Assembly (NCBI RefSeq): GCF_030435705.1
Contig: NZ_CP129382.1
Location: 1,302,001 to 1,366,000 of the forward strand
DNA length: 64,000 bases
From: Rhizobium sp. SSA_523
GTDB lineage: Bacteria; Pseudomonadota; Alphaproteobacteria; Rhizobiales; Rhizobiaceae
Reading direction: 5' to 3'
Both the position numbers and the translations under genes were made by a program. Positions 9,149 through 18,464 of the stretch are shown here, piece after piece. The stretch's first letter is position 1, and each line of letters opens with the position of its first letter. Below the pieces are notes generated by a model. That model had not been told where the DNA came from. It did no database searches and worked only from the letters and a program-made list of their open reading frames with translations.

Positions 9149-9298
9149 TGATTACTCCTCCATAAGGTCGTGCAGATCGTCATGCTCCGCAGCCGGCCGG
9201 ACAGGCATCCGAGCCCGACTCGCCGCGCATGACCGAAGATGGCAAAGGCAGGCTGCCGATCGGCACCCTGCCCCCGTTTCTGTTCGGCTGGGCGCAGA

Positions 9299-10729
9299 TC
9301 AGGCGTTCAGGCCGCTGCCCCAGGGTCCGTGATGTCTGTCAACGCCGTCGACGCGATCAAAGCCATGGGCGCCGAAGAAATCGCGCTGCGCCTGGATGAG
9401 GTTCGCCGTGCCGCGCGAACGGCGATAGCTGTCGAAATAGGCCAGCGCCGAGGACAGGGCCGGAACGGGAAGCCCGGCCATGGCGGCGGTGGAGACCACG
9501 CGGCGCAGCGCGCCATCGCTTTCCTTCACCAGCTGTGCAAAGGCCGGGGTGACGATCAGGTTCGCAACATCAGGATCCTTCGAAAAGGCCGACGTAATCT
9601 CATCGAGGAATTGCGAGCGGATGATGCAGCCGGCACGCCAGATCCTGGCAATGGTCGGCATAGGCAGGTTCCAGCCATATTCCTTCGAGGCCGCCGCCAT
9701 GACCGCGAAGCCCTGGGCATAAGCGCCGACCTTGGCCGCAAGCAGCGCATTCTCAAGATCCGCCAGGAAAGAAACGCCGTCAGTCGCCGGGAAGGCAACC
9801 GTATCCGGCAGGCCGAGGACCTTTTCGGCTGCGATGCGCTCCACCTTCTGCGAAGACAGGATACGGCCCGCCACGGCCGCCTCGATACCCATTGCGGCGA
9901 CGCCAAGATTCTGCGCCTCGATCACCGACCATTTGCCGGTTCCCTTCTGTCCGGCAGCATCCTGGATGACGTCCACCATCGGCTGACCGGTGATCGGATC
10001 GATCGCGGACAGCACTTTCTCGGTGATCTCGATGAGGTAGGAGTTGAGCCGGCCCTCGTTCCAGCGGCCGAAGACCTGGCCGATTTCGGCTGCGGACAGC
10101 TTCAGACCGTCGCGAAGGATGCCGTAGATCTCGGCGATCATCTGCATATCGGCATATTCGATGCCGTTATGGATCGTCTTGACGAAATGGCCCGCACCGT
10201 CATTGCCGAGCCAGGCAACGCAAGGCTCGCCATTGAACTTCGCCGAAATGGAGGTCAGCACGGTTTCCACGCGCTTCCAGCTCTCTTCCGTGCCGCCCAC
10301 CATGATCGAGGGACCATGGCGCGCGCCCTCTTCGCCGCCGGAGACACCCATGCCGATAAAGGTGAAGGGGCTGTCCTTGAGAGCGGCAAAGCGGCGCATC
10401 GTATCGCGGAAATTGGCGTTCCCGGCATCGATCATGATATCGCCGGCCGAAAGATAGGGCTTCAGCAGTTCCATCTGCTGGTCCACCGGATCGCCGGCCT
10501 TGATCATGATGATGATCGGGCGCGGCGGACGGATGGCAGCCGTGAACTGCTCCAGCGTCTCGCAGGCAATGATCTGCCCCTGCAGCGCACCGGCTTCTGC
10601 ATAGAATTTTCGCGTCGCTTCAGGACTGCGGTTGAAGACGGCAATCTTGTTGCCCTTCTCGGCAATGTTGAGAGCCAGGTTGGAACCCATAACGCCAAGG
10701 CCGATAAGCCCGATTTCTGCCTGTTCCAC
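9299..10729 (-). CDS. gnd: 6-phosphogluconate dehydrogenase (decarboxylating)
   Basis: Oxidises 6-phosphogluconate to ribulose 5-phosphate and CO2, producing NADPH in the pentose phosphate pathway. The N-terminal Rossmann motif is IGLIGLGVMGSNLALN; the catalytic region shows MGVSGGEEGARHGPS and the HFVKTIHNGIEY segment with the active lysine. The frame is open for another 258 codons upstream, but that part is not gnd-like. I place the start at the GTG at 10729, giving 476 residues, the usual length, with GGAGG nine bases upstream. The promoter lies in the 204-bp gap to the divergent SRPBCC gene. Confidence 0.95.
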   Translation of the reverse strand: MEQAEIGLIGLGVMGSNLALNIAEKGNKIAVFNRSPEATRKFYAEAGALQGQIIACETLEQFTAAIRPPRPIIIMIKAGDPVDQQMELLKPYLSAGDIMIDAGNANFRDTMRRFAALKDSPFTFIGMGVSGGEEGARHGPSIMVGGTEESWKRVETVLTSISAKFNGEPCVAWLGNDGAGHFVKTIHNGIEYADMQMIAEIYGILRDGLKLSAAEIGQVFGRWNEGRLNSYLIEITEKVLSAIDPITGQPMVDVIQDAAGQKGTGKWSVIEAQNLGVAAMGIEAAVAGRILSSQKVERIAAEKVLGLPDTVAFPATDGVSFLADLENALLAAKVGAYAQGFAVMAAASKEYGWNLPMPTIARIWRAGCIIRSQFLDEITSAFSKDPDVANLIVTPAFAQLVKESDGALRRVVSTAAMAGLPVPALSSALAYFDSYRRSRGTANLIQAQRDFFGAHGFDRVDGVDRHHGPWGSGLNA

Positions 10730-10933
10730 GGGGGGATGCCTCCAATACTGTTGGGAGGCTGTTTTGGCATCCAAACGGGCGGACGGCAAGGTCGAGGCAG
10801 CGCAAATCCGGCCAATAATTGAACCCCTGACAGATTTGCCTTTGCCGCAGGCAGCCGTGGCTCGCGTCATCCCCTTGCCTTTCGCAATCCCTGCGCCATA
10901 AAGAACAAGCCATGAACAGGATGGAGGATGGCC

Positions 10934-11356
10934 ATGCAGCCCATGGAGGCAAAATGCGTACATGTCTCGATCGATCGGCCATGGGCTGAGGTCTATGATT
11001 TTGCCCATCGACCGGAATGCATGGCGCGATGGGCATCCGGCCTGGGTGCAGGACTGACGCAAGAGGGTGAAGACTGGCTGGCCGATGGCGGCCCGCTGGG
11101 CCAGGTGCGCGTCACCTTCACCCCGCGCAATGCGTTCGGCGTGATGGACCATACCGTGCATATGCCGTCCGGCCTCAAGGTGCATAACGCATTCCGCATT
11201 GTCCAGAACGGCCGCGGCGCCGAAGCGATCTTCCTGGTCACCCGTCTGCCGGATCAGACGGCCGAGCAATTCGCCAAGGACGCCGCGCATGTGGCCAAGG
11301 ATCTGGCACGCCTGAAGGAAATTATGGAGGAAGAAGGCGCCGAGGCGCAGGATTGA
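10934..11356 (+). CDS. SRPBCC-fold protein
   Basis: A protein of about 140 residues with the START/SRPBCC pattern: an N-terminal beta strand followed by RPWAEVYDFAHRPECMARWASG, and a C-terminal amphipathic helix (FAKDAAHVAKDLARLKEIM). These fold into a deep ligand-binding cavity; ligand and role cannot be read from the sequence. The ATG at 10934 is preferred because GGAGG sits six bases upstream; the ATG at 10928 directly abuts that site. Confidence 0.75.
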   Translation: MQPMEAKCVHVSIDRPWAEVYDFAHRPECMARWASGLGAGLTQEGEDWLADGGPLGQVRVTFTPRNAFGVMDHTVHMPSGLKVHNAFRIVQNGRGAEAIFLVTRLPDQTAEQFAKDAAHVAKDLARLKEIMEEEGAEAQD

Positions 11357-11451
11357 CGCGCTGGAGCCTCGGGCAAAAACGTGAAATGCGGTCTTTCGTA
11401 ATCCCGATGGGTCGACGAAAGGCTCTGTAAGCGCCGGGCCGTTTCGGATCT

Positions 11452-12387
11452 TCACCCTTTCAGGCTGTGCTTGATGTTCCAGCGGTCGTGATACCACAGC
11501 CATTGTTCGGGATTTTCCCGCACCCAGCTTTCCACTTTGTCATTGAGAAGCTGGCCGGTCGCCTGCACGTCCACACCGCCTTTCTCGTTGCGCGGAATGT
11601 CTATCTTCGGCTCGATCTCCAGCCGGTAGCGATTGTCGGGCAGGCGCACGCACCGTGCCGGATAGACTTCGCAATCGAACTGCCGGACGAGCTTTGCCAG
11701 AAGCGGATTGGTTTGTACCGGGCGGCCGAAGAAGCTGGTCGACAGCCCCTTCTGGAACTTCTGGTCGACCAGCACGCCAATGCCTCTGCCCGCCTCCAGC
11801 TGCCGCGCCAGCGCGAAGGATGATCCGGCATGCGATGGCACGAGCTTGCCCATGCGCGAGGCGCGGAACGAAAAGACCTTCTCGGCGATATAGGGGTTGT
11901 TCGGCGGCCGGAACATCACCGTGACGTTGAGGCCGAAGGCATTGCCGGCGACGGGCAGGAGTTCGAAATTGCCTGTATGCGCCGTGAAGACGATGAAGGG
12001 CCGCGGATTGTCGCGCAGATCGAGGAATATCGGTATTCCCGACACCTCCACCCGGCCCGGCTCCGGCGCTGCCGGATCGAAATCGAAGAGGCGATCGAGG
12101 AAGACATATTCCGCTGCAAGCCGGCCCATATGACCCCAGGAGGCAAGGGCGATTTTTTCGCGCTCGGCCTGCGACTTCTCCGGATAGGCATTTTCGAGGT
12201 TGACGAGCATCAGCCTGTGCCGGCCGGTCATCGGCCCGATCTTTCGAACCAGCCCATCGGCAAAGCGGATCGCCGGATCGGCCGGCAAGAGCTTCAGGAG
12301 GTTGAGGAACCCGAAAGCCGCCTGCGCCACCAGCCATTGCTGCAGGCGACGCAGGAAGAGCACGATCCTGGTGATCAGCATTTTCAA
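11452..12387 (-). CDS. lpxXL: Very-long-chain acyltransferase LpxXL (lipid A)
   Basis: LpxL/HtrB-family acyltransferase of 311 residues that transfers 27-hydroxyoctacosanoate from AcpXL to lipid A precursor in rhizobia. An N-terminal hydrophobic anchor precedes the catalytic HX4(D/E) motif, seen as HTGNFE in FTAHTGNFELLPV. The FRPPNNPY segment is also typical. It is the last gene of the acpXL-fabZ-fabF2-fabF1-adh-lpxXL block, starting four bases after the adh stop. The neighbourhood separates this from ordinary LpxL/LpxM. Confidence 0.93.
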   Translation of the reverse strand: MKMLITRIVLFLRRLQQWLVAQAAFGFLNLLKLLPADPAIRFADGLVRKIGPMTGRHRLMLVNLENAYPEKSQAEREKIALASWGHMGRLAAEYVFLDRLFDFDPAAPEPGRVEVSGIPIFLDLRDNPRPFIVFTAHTGNFELLPVAGNAFGLNVTVMFRPPNNPYIAEKVFSFRASRMGKLVPSHAGSSFALARQLEAGRGIGVLVDQKFQKGLSTSFFGRPVQTNPLLAKLVRQFDCEVYPARCVRLPDNRYRLEIEPKIDIPRNEKGGVDVQATGQLLNDKVESWVRENPEQWLWYHDRWNIKHSLKG

Positions 12388-12391
12388 CGGA

Positions 12392-13420
12392 TCAGTCCAT
12401 CCTCAGAACGATCTTGCCGAAAACCTGCCGGCCTTCCATGCGCTCCAGCGCGCGGTCAATTTCGCCGAAAGTGACTTCGGTATCGACGACGGGATGGACG
12501 ATTCCGCGCGCCATCTTCTGCATGGCATTGGCCATGTTCTCCATGCGGCAGCCGAAGGAACCGAAAAGCTTCAGCTGCTGCTGGAAGAGCATCATCAGAT
12601 TGATATCGGTCGAGACGCCGGAGGTGGAGCCGCAGGTGACGAGACGGCCGCCGCGCTTCATGCAGAGCATGGAGCCGGCCCATGTATCCTTGCCGACATG
12701 TTCGAAGACGACATCGACGCCCTTCTTGCGGGTCAGCTTGCGCACCACGCCCTCGAAGCGGTCGGTCCGGTAATTGATGACATGATCGGCGCCGAGCGCC
12801 TTCGCCTTCTCGATCTTGTCGTCGGAACCGACGGTGGTGATGACGGTGCAGCCCATCTTCTTTGCCAGCTGGATGGCCGCGGTGCCGATGCCGGAACCGC
12901 CGGCATGGACGAGGATGGTCTCGCCCGGCTCGAGCTTGGCATTGTCGAACAGCATGTGCTCGACCGTCCCGAAAGTCACCGGAGCAAGCGCAGCGGCAAT
13001 GGCATCGATACCGGGCGGTGCCGGCACCAGCTGACGGGCCGGAATGTTGATCTTCTCCTGCGCAAAGCCGTCCAGATGGAAGCCGTGCACGCCGGAGACA
13101 TGTTCGCACAGATTGTCGCGGCCCTCGCGACAGGGCCTGCAGAGGCCGCAGGTGCGCGCGCCATAGACGGAGACCAGCTGGCCCGGCAGCACATTTGCGA
13201 CGCCCGGACCAATGGCTTCGACGACCCCGGACGCCTCGGCGCCGATGGTCAGCGGCATCTTGCGCTTGGCAAAGGCCATTCCACGCCAGCCCCAGACATC
13301 GATGTGGTTCAGCGCCACCGCCTTGACCCTCAGCGTGACCTCGCCTGGCGCCGGTGCCTCCGGTTCCGGAATATCGGTCGCTTCAAGGCGGCGGTCATCG
13401 ATCAGTTGCAGAGCGCGCAT
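12392..13420 (-). CDS. adhXL: Zinc-type alcohol dehydrogenase/reductase of the lipid A VLCFA operon
   Basis: Medium-chain dehydrogenase/reductase of 342 residues. The structural zinc cysteines are present (CGLCRPCREGRDNLC), as is the nucleotide-binding motif HAGGSGIGTAAIQLAKK. In rhizobia this gene sits between fabF1XL and lpxXL and is assumed to take part in the last steps of making or modifying the C28 acyl chain, perhaps as enoyl reductase; that assignment is not proven by sequence. A 205-bp gap separates it from fabF1XL upstream, and it runs directly into lpxXL. Confidence 0.88.
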   Translation of the reverse strand: MRALQLIDDRRLEATDIPEPEAPAPGEVTLRVKAVALNHIDVWGWRGMAFAKRKMPLTIGAEASGVVEAIGPGVANVLPGQLVSVYGARTCGLCRPCREGRDNLCEHVSGVHGFHLDGFAQEKINIPARQLVPAPPGIDAIAAALAPVTFGTVEHMLFDNAKLEPGETILVHAGGSGIGTAAIQLAKKMGCTVITTVGSDDKIEKAKALGADHVINYRTDRFEGVVRKLTRKKGVDVVFEHVGKDTWAGSMLCMKRGGRLVTCGSTSGVSTDINLMMLFQQQLKLFGSFGCRMENMANAMQKMARGIVHPVVDTEVTFGEIDRALERMEGRQVFGKIVLRMD

Positions 13421-13625
13421 GAATATATCCCTTCGCCCGAAGGCGTCAAAACGTGTGGGGCATGATGCCGGAATGAGAGCGGAATTCGGTCCGGTCGGAC
13501 CGATCCTGTCGGTCCAGACCAGTTCCTTCCCCTGGACAAACCGGCTGCATGGCGTAGCCCCAGCTTACGCCAACAGCCTTCGACCCGGTGGATGGCCGGT
13601 TTGAAAACTCCGCTGTCAGCGCTGT

Positions 13626-14915
13626 TTAAGCCGGCTCCGCCGTCATGACAAGGCTGGCATTCTGCCCGCCAAAGCCGAAGGAGTTCGACAGCACGGCCGT
13701 GACCTGCTGATCCCGCTTCCTGTTGGGCACCACGTCCAGCACAATGGCGGGATCCGGATTGACATGATTGATGGTCGGCGGCAGCGTTCCCGTCAACATG
13801 GTCTGGATCGAGAAGACCGCCTCCACCGCACCGGCGGCCGTCAGCGTGTGACCGATCATCGACTTGTTGGAGGAACATGGAATGGCATCCTTCAGCCTGT
13901 CGCCGAACACGGCAAGCATGGCGCCATATTCCATCTTGTCGTTTTCCGGCGTGGACGTGCCATGAGCGTTGATATAGCCGATCCCGCTCTCGTCCATGCC
14001 GGCATCGTCAAGCGCTGCGCGGATCGTCGCGATCGCCGGCCCGCCGTCCGGCGAGGAACGGGTGCGGTGGAAGTGATCGGCCTTTTCGCCGCAACCCTTC
14101 AGGATGCCGAGAATCTTCGCGCCGCGCGCAACGGCTGATTCGAGCGATTCCAGCACCAGGGTCGCGGCCCCTTCGGCGATGACAAAGCCGTCGCGATCCT
14201 TGCTGAAGGGCTTGGAGGCTTTTTCCGGCGGATCGTTCTGTGTCGACAGCGCCGAAAGAAGCGAAAAACGAATGAGCGCTTCGGCACTGACGGAGCCGTC
14301 TGTCGCAACCGTCAGCGCCCGGTCCGTCCGGCCCTGGCGGATGGCTTCGACGCCAAGCTGGATCGCCGTCGCTCCGGATGCACAGGCGGTCGACAGGGTG
14401 ATCGGCAGACCGCGCGTGCCGAAATGGTCGGAGAGGCGCTCGGAGATCGATCCGAACTGCACGGCCTCGAGAAAGACCGGGTCGGGCCTTTCGCGCATGG
14501 CGGTCAGGAAGCGGTCATAGGCATCGGCATCCCTGGCAGGCGGCGGCGCGCGGTCCGCCAGTTCGAAACGGGCGCTCCATTCCGGCTCCACAGGCGGCGC
14601 GGCGAGGAAGAGCGGCCCGCCGAAATCGCCGGAAAGGCCGGCCTGCGCCAGCGCTTCCGTCGTCGTCTCGCGCGCCATGGCAAAGGAGCGCTCGACCGAA
14701 TTGGGATAGGGAACTTCGATGAAATCCACCGTTCCGCAAATGCGGGTGGAAAGGCCCTCGGTCGGGAAACGGGTGATCTTGTGAATGCCGGAGGTGCCGG
14801 AGGTCAGCGCCGACCAGTTGTCGGTCAGCCCCTGCCCCAGCGAGGTGATGACGCCCATTCCGGTGACGGCGATGATGGGACGGCCCAGATGGTCTTTGAA
14901 GGCAGCAGTGCTCAT
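13626..14915 (-). CDS. fabF1XL: Beta-ketoacyl-ACP synthase FabF1XL (active KS)
   Basis: Condensing enzyme elongating the acyl chain on AcpXL towards C28. The Cys-His-His triad is complete: Cys178 in STACASGATAI, His in NAHGTSTPEND and His in MIGHTLTAAGAVE. The frame runs further upstream, but the ATG at 14915 has GAGGAT upstream and begins MSTAAFKDHLGRP just before the first strand; this gives 429 residues. It starts ten bases after the fabF2XL stop, and its partner lacks the triad. Confidence 0.93.
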   Translation of the reverse strand: MSTAAFKDHLGRPIIAVTGMGVITSLGQGLTDNWSALTSGTSGIHKITRFPTEGLSTRICGTVDFIEVPYPNSVERSFAMARETTTEALAQAGLSGDFGGPLFLAAPPVEPEWSARFELADRAPPPARDADAYDRFLTAMRERPDPVFLEAVQFGSISERLSDHFGTRGLPITLSTACASGATAIQLGVEAIRQGRTDRALTVATDGSVSAEALIRFSLLSALSTQNDPPEKASKPFSKDRDGFVIAEGAATLVLESLESAVARGAKILGILKGCGEKADHFHRTRSSPDGGPAIATIRAALDDAGMDESGIGYINAHGTSTPENDKMEYGAMLAVFGDRLKDAIPCSSNKSMIGHTLTAAGAVEAVFSIQTMLTGTLPPTINHVNPDPAIVLDVVPNRKRDQQVTAVLSNSFGFGGQNASLVMTAEPA

Positions 14916-14925
14916 GATGTCATCC

Positions 14926-16131
14926 TCAACCGTTCTTCGACAGGACAGCAAGCCCTTCGCCGCGCAGGTAGCCCACGGTCGTGACCACCGCATGGCTGGC
15001 GCCGCCGCTCATCTGCTTTTCGTGTTCCGGATCGAAGACCGGCACCTGCGCGCCCTGATCGAGCGAGAGGGCGGCGAGAGCCAGGCCGAGCGGGAACTGT
15101 GCTTCCATGGCATGGCCCGTGACCCCGCCATAGCCGCGAAGCGCCGCGCCCGGAAACTCCGCCTCCAGGGCCGCGCGTTCGCGCGCCGCCAGGTCCACAA
15201 GCCCGCTCGAACCCGAAAAGACGACGAGATCGCCGGGCACGGCATTGCGCGCAAGGCCGCTCATGCGGCTCAGGCGGCCTTCCAGCCCGCGATCCTCCCG
15301 GTTGCCGCGATCTCCCTCGATCGTATCGACGACCGCATAGATATGTGCGCCGCGCGCTTCCGCATGGGTGCGGCTCTCCATGACCAGGAAGGCACCGACC
15401 GATCCCATGATCATGCCGCCGCCATGTTCGGCGGAACGCGACCACAGCGGACGCCAATCGCCGGTCGCATGGGCGCGAATGCCCTCCACCAGCAGAAGAA
15501 TATCCGCCCGTTCGGCAACGAAGGCGCCGCCAACCAGCGAATGGGTCGACTGGCCGGCCTTGATGCGATGATAGGCTGTCTCCACCGCGGAAATCCCGGC
15601 CGCCTCCTCGCCCATGAATGTGCGGGACGAGCCGGTGACTTTGTGCACGATGGAAATATTGCCGGCCAGGAGATTAGAGAGCTGGGCGAGGAAAAGCGTC
15701 GGGCGCAATTCGGTCGTCAGCTTCTCGTTCAGCAACATTTCGCGGTCGTTGCGCTTGAGGGCCTCGTCGACGATGAGCGTATCGACCTTGATATCCCGCT
15801 CCCCGCCACCGGCCGCAACGATCATGTCCATCGTGCCGCAGAGGTCCGCATTGTCCTTCAGCCCGGCATCGTCGAGCGCAAGACCAGCCGCAAAAACGCC
15901 GAGACGCTGCCAGTTTTCCATCTGGCGCTGATCGCCGCGCTTGGCGATCTGCTGCGACCAGTCGATCTCCGGCATGGGATGGACCGGATAGGGATGGAAG
16001 CGCTCCGTCTCGACCGGCGGCCGGCGCGTTTCATGGCCGGTCAGCAGGTCCACATGCGGCGCCTTGCCGACGCCCTGGCAGGTGACGATGCCAATTCCGG
16101 TGATTACGACATCCATGTCAGAAATGCTCAT
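14926..16131 (-). CDS. fabF2XL: Degenerate beta-ketoacyl synthase FabF2XL, catalytic Cys missing
   Basis: Thiolase-fold ketoacyl-synthase homologue of about 401 residues from the ATG at 16131 (AAGGA ten bases upstream). It keeps the fold and the last histidine (TGHAMEAQ), but the nucleophile cysteine is gone: the aligned residue is Glu176 in FMGEEAAGISAVE, and the only cysteines I see are Cys18 and Cys98. The first triad histidine is also lost (FSGSSGLVD where NAHGTST is expected). It is therefore unlikely to condense on its own and resembles the chain-length-factor subunit of type II polyketide synthases, paired with FabF1XL next door. The role is inference; the operon assignment is firm. 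Confidence 0.88.
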   Translation of the reverse strand: MSISDMDVVITGIGIVTCQGVGKAPHVDLLTGHETRRPPVETERFHPYPVHPMPEIDWSQQIAKRGDQRQMENWQRLGVFAAGLALDDAGLKDNADLCGTMDMIVAAGGGERDIKVDTLIVDEALKRNDREMLLNEKLTTELRPTLFLAQLSNLLAGNISIVHKVTGSSRTFMGEEAAGISAVETAYHRIKAGQSTHSLVGGAFVAERADILLLVEGIRAHATGDWRPLWSRSAEHGGGMIMGSVGAFLVMESRTHAEARGAHIYAVVDTIEGDRGNREDRGLEGRLSRMSGLARNAVPGDLVVFSGSSGLVDLAARERAALEAEFPGAALRGYGGVTGHAMEAQFPLGLALAALSLDQGAQVPVFDPEHEKQMSGGASHAVVTTVGYLRGEGLAVLSKNG

Positions 16132-16298
16132 CTGGAGATCATCCTTTTCACCCACGCCTTCGAAGCTTCGACGATGGGCCGTCATCATGACCGGTTACAG
16201 CGCGGATGCGCCTGACGAAAGAGGGCTTTCGGTCGGACCGGAGCACCAAAACCCTTCGGCCCGCATATTCCACTTTGCGCCGCTGCGAGCGCCAGGGA

Positions 16299-16769
16299 TC
16301 ACGCCTTTGCCAGCGCGTCCACGAGCCCTACTTCGTCGGCGCGCTTTCGCACGATATCGGCCAGCGGAACCTGGTCGAAAGGCATGGTGCGCAGTTTCAG
16401 CTGCGCATCGCAGACCTTCTTGCCCGCCGCCGTGATCTTGGTTTTTGCAACGGCATAGCCGGAGCCTTGATGCTCCAGAAACGCCTCGATGTCGAGCACT
16501 GCGTCCGGTTCGACGAAGCTGCGCATCTTGGCGCTGTCGACGGACATCAGAAAGGGCATGGCGGAAAAGTCGGTGGCGCCCAGTACGAGAAAGCCGGCGG
16601 CCTGCGCCATGGTCTCGATCAGCAGAACACCGGGCACCAGCGGCATGCCGGGAAAATGTCCCTCGAAGACCGGGCTTTTCGACGGCACGACAGATCGTGC
16701 CGTCAATATACCGGCCTGCAGATCGACCGAATCGACCCGATCGATCATCTGGAAATATTCAAGAAGCAT
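16299..16769 (-). CDS. fabZXL: 3-hydroxyacyl-ACP dehydratase FabZXL
   Basis: Hot-dog-fold dehydratase of 156 residues acting in the C28 elongation cycle. The signature GHFPGMPLVPGVLLIETMAQ contains the catalytic His and the following Glu. It lies 20 bases downstream of acpXL and about 170 bases upstream of fabF2XL in the same operon. Confidence 0.93.
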   Translation of the reverse strand: MLLEYFQMIDRVDSVDLQAGILTARSVVPSKSPVFEGHFPGMPLVPGVLLIETMAQAAGFLVLGATDFSAMPFLMSVDSAKMRSFVEPDAVLDIEAFLEHQGSGYAVAKTKITAAGKKVCDAQLKLRTMPFDQVPLADIVRKRADEVGLVDALAKA

Positions 16770-16789
16770 GCGGCTTCACCGGCAGGCCG

Positions 16790-17068
16790 TCAGGCCTTGG
16801 CCGCCCTCAGCTCGTCGATCTTGGCGCACAGGTTCTTCAGCACGAAATATTCTTCCGTCGAAACCTTGCCTTCGTTGACTTCCTGGGTCCACTGCTCCAG
16901 CGGAATCTTGATGCCGAATTCCTTGTCGATCGCGAAGACGATGTCGAGGAAGTCCAGGCTATCAATGCCCAGATCGTCGATCGTATGGCTTTCGGGGGTG
17001 ATGGTCTCGCGATCGATTTCACTGGTTTCCGCAATGATATCGGCGACTTTGTCGAAGGTAGCGGTCAC
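16790..17068 (-). CDS. acpXL: Acyl carrier protein AcpXL
   Basis: Dedicated 92-residue carrier for the 27-hydroxyoctacosanoate chain of rhizobial lipid A. The phosphopantetheine attachment serine is in GIDSLDFLD. The start is a GTG at 17068 with GAGG eight bases upstream. It is the first gene of the six-gene operon; the 135 bp between it and the nucleoside hydrolase gene upstream should hold the operon promoter. The close match to remembered rhizobial AcpXL sequences makes this a secure call. Confidence 0.96.
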
Positions 17069-17203
17069 GCTTTCATCCTCTGAATCTCTTAAGTTTGATG
17101 TTCCACATAGGGAAAACCGGCATCAATGCCAATGGCCTCGAAGCCGCGAGGCCGAATTTTGCACCTTAACTGTTGCCCAACGGCAATCGCGCGCTGCGGT
17201 GCG

Positions 17204-18163
17204 TCAGCCGGCACGCCCCTCAACCAGAGCCGTTCGAATCACCGAAAGCACCGCCTCGGGCTGCACATGCGTGGTGATCAGCTGGCTCGGATGGCCGTCC
17301 CAGTGGCCCGGCGGAAAGGCCCGGCCGTCCGGTTTCTGGATCGTCTGCCCATCGGCAATGCCGCCGCAGACCACGCGGATCGGCCCGCTGCGCGTCTCGA
17401 ACAGGTCCGGCCGCACGAGATAGACGCAGGCACAGCTGTCATGCACGACCATGCCGTCGGCGACGCGGCTCTTGTAGAAGTCGATGTAAAGCTGCGAGAT
17501 ATCGGAGAGTAGACCGATATCGGCGCCGCCGGCCTGAACCATTTCCGCCAGGAAGCCGCTCGTCATGACGGTCTGCATGGTGACGTCGAGGCCCACGACC
17601 GTGACCCGCCAGGGCGCGGTGAAGACCAGATCGGCAGCCTCCGGATCGCCATGGATATTGGCCTCGGCCGCCGGCGAGACATTGCCATTGATGCCGAAGG
17701 CGCCGCCCATGATGATCACATCGCGCACCAGAGCCGCGACATCGGGATCGTGCTGCAGGACAAGTGCGAGATTGGTCATCCGGCCAACGGCGATCAGCGT
17801 GACCTCGCCCGGATGGGCGCGCACGGTATCGATGATGAATTGGTAGGCCGGTCGTGGATCGACCGTGCGCGACAGAGCCTCGGGCACGGGCACATCGCCA
17901 ATACCGTTATGACCGTGAATGGCGGTCGGCCAGTAGCTTCCGCCCCGCGCCGGATCGAAGGTCTCTCCCGCGCCTTGCGCAACAGGTGCCGGGATGGACC
18001 AGGCCTGCGCGAGATAAAGCGCGTTGCGCGTGGTCAGCTCGATCGGCGCATTGCCGAAGACCGTGGTCACGCCGATCAGATCGATCTGAGGATGCTTGTG
18101 AAGGAAAAGAAGCGCCATGGCATCGTCAATGCCCGGATCCGTATCGAATATGACCTTATGCAT
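17204..18163 (-). CDS. Inosine/uridine-preferring nucleoside hydrolase
   Basis: Hydrolyses ribonucleosides to base and ribose. The N-terminal calcium-binding cluster DTDPGIDDAMAL is the family hallmark; GINGNVSPAAEANIHGDPEAA supplies substrate-site residues, and the active histidine is in VVHDSCACVYL. The open frame extends about 80 codons upstream in low-complexity sequence; the ATG at 18163 has AGGA upstream and begins MHKVIFDTDPG, giving 319 residues. Substrate preference cannot be fixed from sequence. Confidence 0.9.
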   Translation of the reverse strand: MHKVIFDTDPGIDDAMALLFLHKHPQIDLIGVTTVFGNAPIELTTRNALYLAQAWSIPAPVAQGAGETFDPARGGSYWPTAIHGHNGIGDVPVPEALSRTVDPRPAYQFIIDTVRAHPGEVTLIAVGRMTNLALVLQHDPDVAALVRDVIIMGGAFGINGNVSPAAEANIHGDPEAADLVFTAPWRVTVVGLDVTMQTVMTSGFLAEMVQAGGADIGLLSDISQLYIDFYKSRVADGMVVHDSCACVYLVRPDLFETRSGPIRVVCGGIADGQTIQKPDGRAFPPGHWDGHPSQLITTHVQPEAVLSVIRTALVEGRAG

Positions 18164-18464
18164 GCACACGATCCTGAAGATTGGACGGCGCGCATGAATG
18201 CGCCGCCGGCCTGGTGTTGGAAGGCGCGCACAATAGCGCCGCCGGATCAGGACGCAAGCCATCCCCGGCCTCTCCCAGCCTTTCCCCAACTCTCTCCGTC
18301 TTTCCCTGTCTCTCCCCGCCTCTTCCGTCTTTGCCTGCCTTTCCCTGCCAAGAGCCGGCGCAGGCATGGCTTGCCAGGATGCATGGAGGGTGTCAGAAGA
18401 CACGCGCCCTGCCCCGGCATCTGCCCGCAGATGCGACCCTGCTTCTCCGATACCGAGCCCTGCC

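Noticed and set aside
10730..11503. N-terminal 258-residue extension fused to gnd
   Set aside because: The open frame is accidental: it overlaps the SRPBCC gene on the other strand, and a GTG with ribosome binding site gives the normal 6PGDH length.
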